The notes under the pieces were generated by a model that was not told the origin of the DNA, ran no database searches, and saw only the letters and a list, made by a program, of their open reading frames with translations. Shown here one piece after another: positions 33,841 to 41,880 of a stretch of DNA of 64,000 nucleotides. The stretch covers positions 248,001-312,000 of the forward strand of contig JAUHWG010000002.1 in assembly GCA_030424595.1 (NCBI GenBank), in the 5' to 3' direction. The DNA is from Polyangia bacterium (GTDB taxonomy: Bacteria > Myxococcota_A > Polyangia > Nannocystales > Nannocystaceae). The number at the start of each line of letters is the position of its first letter. Position 1 is the stretch's first letter. A program made the translations under genes and the position numbers.

Positions 33841-34919
33841 CCCCGGTCCCCCTGGAAGCTCGACATCTCCGCCGGATCCCACTCGGTGCCGTCGCAGGGG
33901 ATCGGGATCACGAGCACCACCCGATTGATCGTCCCGTAGAGCCAGCGCCAGTCGTCGATATGCCGGGGATCCAGCTCGCGATCGAGGAGCGCGGCGAGGC
34001 GAGCGTCATCCTTCGCGCTGTGGGTGATCGACGCCCGGGAGTAGAAATTGCGGTAGCGAGAGGGGGTCAGCGGGCTCTCGCTCGCCAGGCTCCAGGCCCG
34101 CAGCGGAACGTCGAGCGGAGCGCCTCCCTCGCCCTCCGCGCTGGCCTCTCGGAGGAGCTCGGTGACGACGTCGATCCGCCGCAGCGCGAGCTCGTAATTG
34201 GCGTCGGGATCTCCGTCCGGGCTCGACCGGCCGATGATCAAGACCTGCTTGGCCCCGACCAGCGCCCTCCGGTGCGCCCGGATAGCCTCGATGTAGTGAG
34301 CGCGGTGGGCCGCGCTGAGCGGCGCCGAGCCCCGCGGCGATCCGGTCGCGAAGTGGATCGAGAGGCGATCGGGGAAGGCCGCGAGGATCGTGTCGAGCTT
34401 GTCCGGATCGATCGCGAGCTTCTTCCAGTCGTCGGCGGAGCAGGAGAGCGTCGACAGGATCGCGTCGCGATCATCGCCAGCGCGGCTGCACTCGCGGGCG
34501 AGGTAGGTCATCGACTCGTGGACGGTCGGCTGCAGGCAGACGTCGCTCGGCGGCGGCGGCTCCCGTCGACACCGGTGGAGGTAGCAGACGAGCTCGCCCT
34601 CGCAGGTGCAGGCGTCACAGATCTCGCCTTCGCCGCAGATCCGCGGCGCCTCGTCGAGCTCGCAGAGACCGCCGACACAGATCTGTCCCGGCGGACATTG
34701 ATCCAGCTCGAAGGAGAGCGGATCGCAGCTCACCGGCGTGACCGCGGCGCCGACGCTAGCCGCGGGGATCTCCCCCTCAGGCGCCCCCGGACCGGCGGTT
34801 GCGACGACGGGCGCCGGTCCTCGGACAAGCGCGACGTAGGCGACGGCGGCGACGACCAGACCCATCAGACAGGTCAGCCCGAGGAGGATCCGGGCTGTGG
34901 GATCGGACCCGCCGCTCAT
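33837..34919 (-). CDS. Membrane-anchored Cys-rich protein with OmpA-like C-terminal domain
   Basis: 360 residues; the ATG overlaps the previous stop by 4 nt (ATGA). One N-terminal helix (ILLGLTCLMGLVVAAVAYVALV) is followed by a segment with 12 cysteines (CPPGQICVGGLCELDE, CGEGEICDACTC) resembling small EGF/dickkopf-like cysteine modules. The C-terminal half looks like an OmpA peptidoglycan-binding domain: LSIHFATGSPRGSAPLS, then LVGAKQVLIIGRSSPDGDPDANYELALRRIDVVTELL, which matches the G.tD..G....N..LS..RA..V motif with some key residues changed. It may hold the operon's membrane complex on the cell wall. Confidence 0.65.
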   Translation of the reverse strand: MSGGSDPTARILLGLTCLMGLVVAAVAYVALVRGPAPVVATAGPGAPEGEIPAASVGAAVTPVSCDPLSFELDQCPPGQICVGGLCELDEAPRICGEGEICDACTCEGELVCYLHRCRREPPPPSDVCLQPTVHESMTYLARECSRAGDDRDAILSTLSCSADDWKKLAIDPDKLDTILAAFPDRLSIHFATGSPRGSAPLSAAHRAHYIEAIRAHRRALVGAKQVLIIGRSSPDGDPDANYELALRRIDVVTELLREASAEGEGGAPLDVPLRAWSLASESPLTPSRYRNFYSRASITHSAKDDARLAALLDRELDPRHIDDWRWLYGTINRVVLVIPIPCDGTEWDPAEMSSFQGDRG

Positions 34920-36223
34920 CGCGAGCCTCCTGCGCCTGTGGGCTCGGCTGGTCGCTCAGCTCGTGGCTCCGAGGGCGGCTCCGAGGGCGAAGCTGCGGCG
35001 AACTCCTCGACCGTCTCGACGCCGGCGGCGCTCGCCAGCTTGCGGTCGCGGGTCGTCGGCGATGGATCTCCGCGGAACGCCTCGACCCGCGCCGGATCCA
35101 GGCGACCCTCACGGACGCCGACGAAGAAGCCGTGGGGCGTCTCGTCGACCCCGTGACGCTCCGCAAATTCGACGTGCGCGAGGACCCTGCGGTGGATCAT
35201 CGCGTTGTTCGAAACACAGCGCAAGAGGCTGCTTTGCGGGTCGTCGACGTCGATCGGCAGGCCGACATCGTAGGCCGCCTGGGCGACCACGGGGGTCGTT
35301 ATCGAGGGATCCGGCGCGCGCTGCCGATCGAAGAGCTCGCCGGCCATCCGGATCCCGAGCCCAGGCGCCAACAGCTCGACGCACTCGACCGCCGCCGCCC
35401 CGAGACAGGCGCCCTCATCGAGCCGGAGCTGCGGGCGCTCACCGCCTGCGACAGCGCAGCCCTCGGCGACCCGCGGGTAGTGATAGAAGCGGAGCTGGGC
35501 CCCGTCCGAGAGCGGCTGAGAGCCGAGCGCCCCGGTGAGTTCGCGGAATTCCTCGCGGCAGGGCTCCGAGGTCAGATCGAGGAAGTAGGCGGCGATCGCC
35601 TTCGGCTTCGCCGCTCCGAAGAGGACGCTCGCCGCCGGCAGATCGAGGATCGCGGGGCGCTCCTTGGGGACGCTCGACGCCCCCCCACGGCTGTGCTGAT
35701 AGCCGAGCGCCGAGGCGCCAGCGAGCGCGATAGCGAGGGCCGACGCGACAAAGAGGGTGTCCACGCGGGACGCCGGACGACGCCGGACGACCGTCCGCCA
35801 GCGACCCTGGCGCATCCCCGGGGAGACCAGGAGGAGCGCCGCACAGGCGAGCCCGCACGCGAGCAGATCGACGGCTCTGCTGGCGGGGCAGGGCGTCTGC
35901 CCGCTGAGATCCGCGAGCCCGACGAGAGCGCCCAAGACCGCGAGAGTGAGGGCCCCGAGGGGCGCAAGCCCGCCGAGCCCGCGCGCCCGCAGTCCCGACC
36001 CGAGGGCCAGCAACGCTGAGGCGCCGGCCGAGCCGATGATGATCGTCGCCGACGGGAGGCCGGCGTACTCCTGCAGAGCCGTGCTCCCGAGGAGCTCGCG
36101 GAGGGCGAAGAGCGCGGTGAAGGATCCGATCCCGACGACCAGCCACGCCCCCCCCGCGTGTCGGAGCGCCTCGGCCTCTCGCCGAGCGCCGGAAGTATGA
36201 TCGGCTCCCTGGACGAGGCTCAT
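34916..36223 (-). CDS. Polytopic membrane protein with DsbA-like domain lacking the CxxC motif
   Basis: 435 residues; start and stop both overlap neighbours by ATGA. The first ~180 residues carry about five or six helices with two pairs of cysteines near or in the membrane (TPCPASRAVDLLACGLAC). The rest is a DsbA-type thioredoxin fold: KAIAAYFLDLTSEPCREEFREL takes the place of the CPxC helix but keeps only the single Cys, followed by a helical insert and VDETPHGFFVGV, the cis-Pro loop and last strand. A monothiol DsbA-like domain cannot do normal dithiol exchange alone; it may bind peptides, form mixed disulfides or work with the membrane cysteines. Confidence 0.7.
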   Translation of the reverse strand: MSLVQGADHTSGARREAEALRHAGGAWLVVGIGSFTALFALRELLGSTALQEYAGLPSATIIIGSAGASALLALGSGLRARGLGGLAPLGALTLAVLGALVGLADLSGQTPCPASRAVDLLACGLACAALLLVSPGMRQGRWRTVVRRRPASRVDTLFVASALAIALAGASALGYQHSRGGASSVPKERPAILDLPAASVLFGAAKPKAIAAYFLDLTSEPCREEFRELTGALGSQPLSDGAQLRFYHYPRVAEGCAVAGGERPQLRLDEGACLGAAAVECVELLAPGLGIRMAGELFDRQRAPDPSITTPVVAQAAYDVGLPIDVDDPQSSLLRCVSNNAMIHRRVLAHVEFAERHGVDETPHGFFVGVREGRLDPARVEAFRGDPSPTTRDRKLASAAGVETVEEFAAASPSEPPSEPRAERPAEPTGAGGSR

Positions 36224-38193
36224 CTCGAAGACCCTCCGAGCGGCAGGAAAGCCGGCATCTCGATCGCGAGATCAAAGGATCCGCCGCCCGCGCTGGCGGG
36301 GTAGTCGACCTTCGCCAGGACCCCCCGGAGGCACGCGACGAGGCCAGAGCTGGCGCCCGCAGGACGTTTGACCGCGACCTGAGCCAGCTCCCCCCCAGCC
36401 CCGACGCTGGCGCTCAGCTTGATCACCCCGGCGACGGAGTGCTTGTCGGCGCACTTGCGCAGGGCCCCGATCTTGCGGCGCGCTCGCTTCGCCGCGTCGC
36501 GGCGACCAAAGGGCGCGGGCTCCTCTGCGGCCGCGGGCTGTGGAGCTGGCGCCGGTGGCAGCTCCTGCGCTCTCTTGTCGGCCGGGTTTTCAGCTGGGTT
36601 CTCAGCCGGGTTCTCAGCCGGGTTCTCGACCTGGGCCACGACCGGGTTGTCGGCCTGGTCCGCGGACCCCGGAGGATCTGCGAGCTCCGCCGCCCCTGCC
36701 GGCGGGTCACCCCCCCTCACGGCCCCCGCGAGCTCGGGCGGGGCGTCTGCGGCGGCGACCTCCGGAAGATCGAGGCCGCCGCCGCGGCGGGGCAGGGGGC
36801 GCAAGGGCGCCGGCGCGGTCACCCACACACCGTCCGCGGGGGGCTCTGCAGCGCCGTCCGCCAGGACCGTGTCGGGTCGCATCATCCCCCAGCCGATCGC
36901 GAAGAGCCCGATCATCGCGACGAGCACCACTCCGCGCAGCGCGATCGCAGAGACCGGCAGGGGGGCCTCCCTGCCGCGTCGCCCGGCGTAGGGGGCGACA
37001 GACATCCCTGGCGTCGCCGCGGTCATCGTCGTCGCGAAGGGCATCGGCGTGCCGTCGCTCAGCTCAAAGCCGTGCCCGGGCGTCTCCTCCGCGTAGTCTC
37101 CGCTCGCCTCCGGACCCGCCTGGTCCCGCTCGCGAGTCTCGTAGTCCTCGACCAGGAGCGCGGGCGCCGAGGTCACGGTCTCGATGTCCGAGCTCGACGC
37201 GCTCGCCGTCGCCGCTGCGCCCTCGAGCGGAGCGCTAGACTCGGCTGTCCGCCTCGGGTTCTTGCGGACCTCGAGCGGCGGAGGACGCTCGCCGGTGGGT
37301 ACGAGCGCGTCGAGGGCCCGGACCACGTCCGCCATCGACTGGAAGCGCGCCTCGGGGCGCTTCTCCATCGCCCGCATGACGAGGGCCTCGAGCTCCGCCG
37401 GGACCTCCGCGGCACCTCGCTGGCTCGGCGGGATGAGCGGGGTGTAGCTGTGGTGATAGTAGTAGTCGACGAGGGTCTCGCCGGCGAAGGGCAGCGCCCC
37501 GGTCAAGAGCTGATAGAGGGTCGCGCCAAAGCTGTAGATGTCGCTCGTGATCTCAGGGTGTCCGGTCGCGGTCAGCTCCGGAGCCATGTACGCCGGAGTC
37601 CCGAGCACAGCGCCCTCTGCGGTCAGGGTCGGGAAGCGCGCGTCGACGTTCTTCGAGATCCCAAAGTCGAGCAGCTTGATGAAGTCCGGGTCCTCATCGC
37701 GAGTGACCCGCATGCAGTTGCCGGGCTTGATGTCCCGATGGATCAGCCCCTCGGCGTGGGTCGCCGCCACAGCCTCCGCGATCTGACGCCCGAGGCGGAC
37801 CGCACGGGGCCAGGGCAGGGCGCCCTCCCGCTCGAGCGTCGCCGAGAGGCTCTCCCCGGCGAGATACTCCATGGCGATGTAGACGTTGCGGGAGGGGAGG
37901 ATCCCGTGACCGAACGCCTCGACCACGTGGGGGTTGGAGACCAACGCCATCGCCTCCGCCTCGCGCAGGCAACGCTTGGCGACCTCATCACGCGCCGCGT
38001 GGAGGATCTTGACCGCACAGGTGCTGCCGTCGGAGGTGTCCTCAGCCCGGTACACCACCGAGATGTCCGTCGCCGCGATCCGCCGCTCCAGCCGATACCG
38101 GCCGGCGATCACGCTGCCGAGCAGGGGATCCGTACGCGGCTCCATCATCGCAGGCGAAGGAGAATACAACAGCGAGGCGAGGAGTGAGCTCAT
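36220..38193 (-). CDS. Membrane Ser/Thr protein kinase with atypical glycine loop and periplasmic AgmX/TonB-like domain
   Basis: 657 residues from the ATG at 38193 (Shine-Dalgarno GGGAGAGG). Kinase domain about 32-300: invariant Lys K62 (CAVKILH), HRDIKPGN with D154, DFG at 176-178 and AYMAPEL. The usual GxGxxG loop is replaced by RIAATDISVVYRA with no glycine, though Lys, HRD and DFG are intact. After a disordered segment comes one membrane helix (GVVLVAMIGLFAIGWGMM), a Pro-rich stretch with ENPAENPAENPA, and a C-terminal ~85-residue domain (ALRKCADKHSVAGVIKLSA...LVACLRGVLAKVDYP) like the AgmX/PglI or TonB C-terminal domain. It heads the thiol operon and may couple redox or envelope state to phosphorylation. 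Confidence 0.8.
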   Translation of the reverse strand: MSSLLASLLYSPSPAMMEPRTDPLLGSVIAGRYRLERRIAATDISVVYRAEDTSDGSTCAVKILHAARDEVAKRCLREAEAMALVSNPHVVEAFGHGILPSRNVYIAMEYLAGESLSATLEREGALPWPRAVRLGRQIAEAVAATHAEGLIHRDIKPGNCMRVTRDEDPDFIKLLDFGISKNVDARFPTLTAEGAVLGTPAYMAPELTATGHPEITSDIYSFGATLYQLLTGALPFAGETLVDYYYHHSYTPLIPPSQRGAAEVPAELEALVMRAMEKRPEARFQSMADVVRALDALVPTGERPPPLEVRKNPRRTAESSAPLEGAAATASASSSDIETVTSAPALLVEDYETRERDQAGPEASGDYAEETPGHGFELSDGTPMPFATTMTAATPGMSVAPYAGRRGREAPLPVSAIALRGVVLVAMIGLFAIGWGMMRPDTVLADGAAEPPADGVWVTAPAPLRPLPRRGGGLDLPEVAAADAPPELAGAVRGGDPPAGAAELADPPGSADQADNPVVAQVENPAENPAENPAENPADKRAQELPPAPAPQPAAAEEPAPFGRRDAAKRARRKIGALRKCADKHSVAGVIKLSASVGAGGELAQVAVKRPAGASSGLVACLRGVLAKVDYPASAGGGSFDLAIEMPAFLPLGGSSR

Positions 38194-38284
38194 CGACTGC
38201 ACCTCTCCCGCCGCCCCCCCCGGATTGGACGTCCCGGTCCGACCCGCCCGAGGGCGCCTGAACCTCCGTGGGGCGCATGCCATG

Positions 38285-38345
38285 GCCGCCGACGAACGAG
38301 AGGGTCGTCGCCCCCTCTCGGCTCCGCCCAAGCCCGCCAGGCAGG
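38285..38345. repeat. Fragment of the palindromic repeat upstream of the kinase
   Basis: On the minus strand TTGGGCGGAGCCGAGAGG, followed by GGGCGACGA, matches the right arm of the copies at 11885 and 8606 (GGGCGGGGCCGAGAG, GGGGCGACGA). Confidence 0.45.
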
Positions 38346-38559
38346 CAGCGGCGCCTCCGCGGGGGCGACCGTGACGACAGCGCGAGAGCACCCGAGGCGG
38401 GCCTCGAGGTGTCCAGTTTTGCCGACACGCCGACAGGACGTCAGAGCGATACGCGCAGAGTTCAGGGTCATAGGCCGTGCCAGCTCTCCCATCCGGCAGC
38501 GCGTGGTCGGCCGCACTTGGCGGTCGTTGCGTTTGCCGATGAGGAGCTGAACGTCCCGA

Positions 38560-38633
38560 TGCCCACAGCAGGAATCGAACCTGCGACCTACGGTTTAGGA
38601 AACCGTCGCTCTATCCGACTGAGCTATGCGAGC
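38560..38633 (-). tRNA. tRNA-Arg (anticodon CCT)
   Basis: A 74-nt cloverleaf on the minus strand. The acceptor arms GCTCGCA (38633-38627) and TGTGGGC pair with two G-T wobbles; the D arm starts TAGCTCAGTCGGATAGAG, the anticodon stem ACGGT/ACCGT encloses loop TTCCTAA (anticodon CCT), and the T arm is GCAGG-TTCGATT-CCTGC. Discriminator A at 38560; the 3' CCA is not encoded. It reads AGG, a rare Arg codon in GC-rich genomes. Confidence 0.97.
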
Positions 38634-38750
38634 GCGGCCGCGTTTGTACTGCCGACCCGAACCCCGGCGCAAGTGGGCGCAACGACCGGTGTTTGCGGCC
38701 GAAAGGACAGGACCACCGCGCTCCCAGAGGAGCGTTCTCGCCCTTTGTCC

Positions 38751-38780
38751 TTGACACGGGCTCGAAAACGCGCAGATTCT
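38751..38780 (+). promoter_or_regulatory. Consensus-like promoter with a leaderless start
   Basis: TTGACA (38751-38756), 18-bp spacer, GATTCT (38775-38780), then AAGGC and the ATG at 38786. The predicted transcript start coincides with the start codon. Confidence 0.55.
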
Positions 38781-38785
38781 AAGGC

Positions 38786-39514
38786 ATGTCGTTCTTTGAG
38801 GATTTGCTTCGCGGGGCGGTTGTCGTCGCGCTCTTCGCGGGCTGTGACTCGGGATCGGCGACGGAACGATCCGCGGCTCACGCCCCAACGCCGACCGCCG
38901 CGGACGAGACCGCGAAGGCTGTCCAAGACTCGGCGACACCCGCGACACCAATAAAGTCGGGCGAGGTGGCCGGGCACTTGCAGCGCGGCAAGCTGCTCGG
39001 CGGTGAGCCGGTGGAGCGCACGCCTGTGTGGCCAGCCGCGGGGGACCCCGACACGGCAGACCCCGACACGGCGGCCGGGATGGATCTCTCTGCCGCCACA
39101 CGACAGGCGATCCAGGTGAGCTCGGTGCCTGTGCTCCTGCCGCTCGGCGACCCATGGTCGGAGGCGCTCCGCGTCATCCCGCTCGGAGACGACGGCTACT
39201 CCCTGCACACCCGGGCAGAGCGGAGCAAGCTCGTCCTCCAGGCCTCAGGCGTCGCTCGGCTCTACGAAGGCCTTCCCGGGGATCGGGGCCGCTCGCAGAT
39301 CCGCGGGCTGCCGGGTCATCTGACGGAGAACGAGGGGATCCTCAGCGCTTCCTGGATCGAGCGCGGCACCTCCTACACCGCAGATCTCGAGTGCGGAGAT
39401 GTCGAGGCTGACGAGTGCAGCGCCGAGGGATTTCTCCGGCTCCTCGACACCCTCGTCTTCGTCGAGGCGCCCCAGGGCAACAGCGACGCTCAGGACCAAG
39501 GAATCGGACAATGA
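38786..39514 (+). CDS. Lipoprotein coupled to the M23 protein
   Basis: 242 residues. MSFFEDLLRGAVVVALFAGC ends in a lipobox; a Pro/Ala/Thr/Asp linker of ~70 residues follows. The C-terminal ~130 residues (VLLPLGDPWSEALRVIPLGDDGYSLHTR..., LVLQASGVARLYEG, ISASW-like ILSASWIERG, YTADLECGD) look like a small beta-rich domain. No family recognised. Its TGA overlaps the ATG of the M23 gene by 4 nt, so it is translationally coupled and may assist, anchor or inhibit that protein. Confidence 0.7.
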   Translation: MSFFEDLLRGAVVVALFAGCDSGSATERSAAHAPTPTAADETAKAVQDSATPATPIKSGEVAGHLQRGKLLGGEPVERTPVWPAAGDPDTADPDTAAGMDLSAATRQAIQVSSVPVLLPLGDPWSEALRVIPLGDDGYSLHTRAERSKLVLQASGVARLYEGLPGDRGRSQIRGLPGHLTENEGILSASWIERGTSYTADLECGDVEADECSAEGFLRLLDTLVFVEAPQGNSDAQDQGIGQ

Positions 39515-41214
39515 CGCGCGACTATCCAAGCCTTGGCCTCGCCCTCTGCGTGCTCCTCCCTGTCGGCGTCGTGGGCCTGCAGCCGACCAACGCAGCGGCC
39601 GACGACTCTTTCTACGAGCCCCCAGGCGCGCTCGTCCCCAAGTCCGGCACCGGCCGGGTCGACGAGAAGGTCTACGAGCCGGGGATGCGCTTCCCCCTGG
39701 AGGCCGGGCCGGCCTATCCCAACTCCCAAGTCTACGGCGTCGGCGGCTACAAGGGTCCGCCTGGGTCGCAGTGTGACGCCAAGAATTACGACTACCCCTG
39801 GCATGACAACTACTGCGAGACGCGGAGCTGGGACATGCCGCTATGCCCCGCAGGACAGGGCCACCAGGGACAGGACATCCGCGCCGCGACCTGCGAGAAG
39901 GGCGTCCACTGGACCGTCGCCGCGGGGGCAGGGACGGTCACCAACATCCCCGAGAACGCCGACGAGTACGCCACCTACATCGCCGGCGCCAACGGCACTC
40001 GCTACGACTATCTCCACGGCACCGGCACGCAGCTCGGCCTCGGCCAGAAGGTCGCCCGCGGCGACAAGGTCGACCGCGTCTCCAACGAATTCGGCAACAC
40101 GTCGACGAGCATCCACACCCACTTCAACCTCAAGCAGGACGTCGGCGGCTACGGCTTCGTCTATGTCCCGCCGTACATGTCCTTGGTCGAGTCCTACAAG
40201 GAGCTGATGGATCTCGGCGGCGAGGCGCCGATCGGATCCCTGGAGCAGAGCGGCTGCGAGGCGCTGATCGGCTGGGCCCAGGATCCCGACGAGCCCGAGC
40301 TCTCAGTGACAGCCCAGCTCTTCTTTGACGGACAGCCGAGCGATCCCGACAACATCGGCCTTGAGGTCAGCGCCGACATCTACCGCGACGATCTGTGCGA
40401 GAGCCTCGGCTCGTGCTCCCACGGCTTCGCCGTCGAGATGCCGCGAAGCCTCCGAGACGGCCTCGAGCACACGATCTACGCCTACGCAGAGGATGACGGC
40501 AATGGACCGACGGCCGAGCTAGAGGCCTCTCCGCAGAGCTTCACCTGCGGCCCGCCGATGATCCCCGAGGGCGTCCGGCGCTGGATCCCAGATCCTGAGA
40601 CCCTCGCAGCCTGGCACCTCTCGCCGTTCTGGGACATGGCCAAGGTCGGCGACGACCAGCTCGCGGCGATCCCCGCCGGCGAGCTGCTCAACTCTGCGCC
40701 GCAGCTGATCCAGGCCGATGACGGCAGCCCGGAGGTGTTCCTCGTCGACTTTGGTTACCGTCGACATGTCCCAACCCCGGAGATCGCCGCCCGCTGGGGC
40801 CTGGATCTCGGCGCTGTTGAAATCTTGCCCCCAGGACAGGTTTACTCGCTAGAGCTAGGACCGCCGTTGCGCAGCGAGCCCTTCATGGTCAAGGGCTCTG
40901 GACCGTGGATCTACCTGATCGACGATCCGTTCTGGACGCCGATCGAGCCGGACACCGACACGGGGTCGACGGGCGGAACCTCAGACTCAGGAGCAGGCGG
41001 AACCTCGGGCAGCGGAAGCGGCGGCCCGGGCTCCGGCGCCGCCAGCGACGCAGACTCCAGCGATCAGGCGACAGGCTCCTCGGGGACCGGCGGGGCTGGG
41101 GCCGATGGCCTGGACGAGGATGGCTGTGGCTGTGTCTCCGGCGAGCGAGACCCCGCACCGGGGAGCCTCGTCTTGGCCGGGCTCGTCCTCGTCGGGCTGC
41201 GACGACGTCGCTAG
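39511..41214 (+). CDS. M23 (LytM-type) peptidoglycan-peptidase-like protein with MYXO-CTERM tail
   Basis: 567 residues from the ATG at 39511 overlapping the previous stop. Signal peptide to about residue 30 (ALCVLLPVGVVGLQPTNAAA). The M23 domain covers about 105-230: H118xxxD122 in HQGQD and H202-T-H204 in IHTHF supply three zinc ligands and the catalytic His. A module starting QSGCEALIGWAQDPD, containing DLCESLGSCSHGFAVEMPRSLRDG, and a block with FLVDFGYRRHVPTPEIAARWGLDL follow; both match the SpoIID protein at 24753. A Ser/Gly/Asp linker and EDGCGCVSGE-helix-RRRR form a MYXO-CTERM signal. Likely a cell-wall endopeptidase sorted to the surface. Confidence 0.85.
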   Translation: MTRDYPSLGLALCVLLPVGVVGLQPTNAAADDSFYEPPGALVPKSGTGRVDEKVYEPGMRFPLEAGPAYPNSQVYGVGGYKGPPGSQCDAKNYDYPWHDNYCETRSWDMPLCPAGQGHQGQDIRAATCEKGVHWTVAAGAGTVTNIPENADEYATYIAGANGTRYDYLHGTGTQLGLGQKVARGDKVDRVSNEFGNTSTSIHTHFNLKQDVGGYGFVYVPPYMSLVESYKELMDLGGEAPIGSLEQSGCEALIGWAQDPDEPELSVTAQLFFDGQPSDPDNIGLEVSADIYRDDLCESLGSCSHGFAVEMPRSLRDGLEHTIYAYAEDDGNGPTAELEASPQSFTCGPPMIPEGVRRWIPDPETLAAWHLSPFWDMAKVGDDQLAAIPAGELLNSAPQLIQADDGSPEVFLVDFGYRRHVPTPEIAARWGLDLGAVEILPPGQVYSLELGPPLRSEPFMVKGSGPWIYLIDDPFWTPIEPDTDTGSTGGTSDSGAGGTSGSGSGGPGSGAASDADSSDQATGSSGTGGAGADGLDEDGCGCVSGERDPAPGSLVLAGLVLVGLRRRR

Positions 41215-41225
41215 CTGGTGTTCAG

Positions 41226-41248
41226 GCCGTGGATTCTCCGGCCACGGC
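41226..41248 (+). terminator. Hairpin after the M23 gene
   Basis: GCCGTGG (41226-41232) and CCACGGC (41242-41248) pair perfectly around a 9-nt loop, 11 nt after the stop. No T-tract. Confidence 0.4.
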
Positions 41249-41305
41249 GAGTGCTGCGCAGAATCGCGCAGCAAGACGCGCGAGGCTTGGGCGTAATCGG
41301 AGCAG

Positions 41306-41507
41306 GCCGCGACGCCGGGACTCAGGGCACGGGACGACGCAGGGACGGCGCCGACATCCCGTGCTGACGCTCGGGCGGCCGCGACGCCGGGGCTCAGGGC
41401 GCGCGGGGCGACGCAGGACGGCGCAGACATCACGTGCTGACGCTCGGGCAGCCGCGACGCCGGGACTCAGGGCGCGGGGCGACGCAGTCCGGTGCTGACG
41501 CTCGGAC
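41306..41507. repeat. About 72-bp tandem repeat, three copies
   Basis: Units start at 41306, 41378 and 41451, each with GCCGCGACGCCGGG, CTCAGGGC, CGACGCAG and GTGCTGACGCTCGG; the third lacks the middle. They lie in the convergent gap after the M23 gene. No direct link to CRISPR: the units have no conserved repeat-plus-unique-spacer structure. Confidence 0.8.
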
Positions 41508-41719
41508 GCCCGGGCTGAACCTCCACGCGGGCGCAGCGGTCTCAGGGCGACTCAATCTCGTCGCTCAGCGGCCCGGGATCAGCGATCTAGTCAGGCACAG
41601 CGTCAGGAAGTGGCCTCTACGGCCTCAAAACGACCCATCGCCTCAACTTGACATAACATACATTATCGGCAAAATCGCGGTGACAGCGCAGGCCCCTGGC
41701 CTCGACGAACCGAGCGATC

Positions 41720-41880
41720 CCTCGGCAGCGACTCGGCAGCGACTCGGCCTTGGTCGATGCGAGCGATCCCTCGGTCAGCGACTCAGCGAATCGGCAGCCA
41801 GAACCGCCGACTCAGCGAACTGGCAGCCAGAACCGACTCAGCGAATTGGCAGCCAGAACCGCCGAAACGGCAGCCAGATC
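41720..41880. repeat. 26-30-bp repeats running into the 3' end of lepB
   Basis: Units TCGGCAGCCAGAACCGCCGA... at 41791-41820, TGGCAGCCAGAACCGAC... at 41821-41846 and TGGCAGCCAGAACCGCCGAA at 41847-41870; shorter CGGCAGCGACT repeats precede them near 41725. The last units are translated on the minus strand as the C-terminal FWLP/IWLP motifs of the signal peptidase. Confidence 0.75.

Noticed and set aside
32901..35156. 751-codon plus-strand frame
   Set aside because: Runs antisense across three overlapping minus-strand genes with recognisable domains; no domain of its own.
41306..41507. Possible CRISPR array
   Set aside because: Three ~72-bp units vary throughout and have no short constant repeat with unique spacers; no cas gene in the window.
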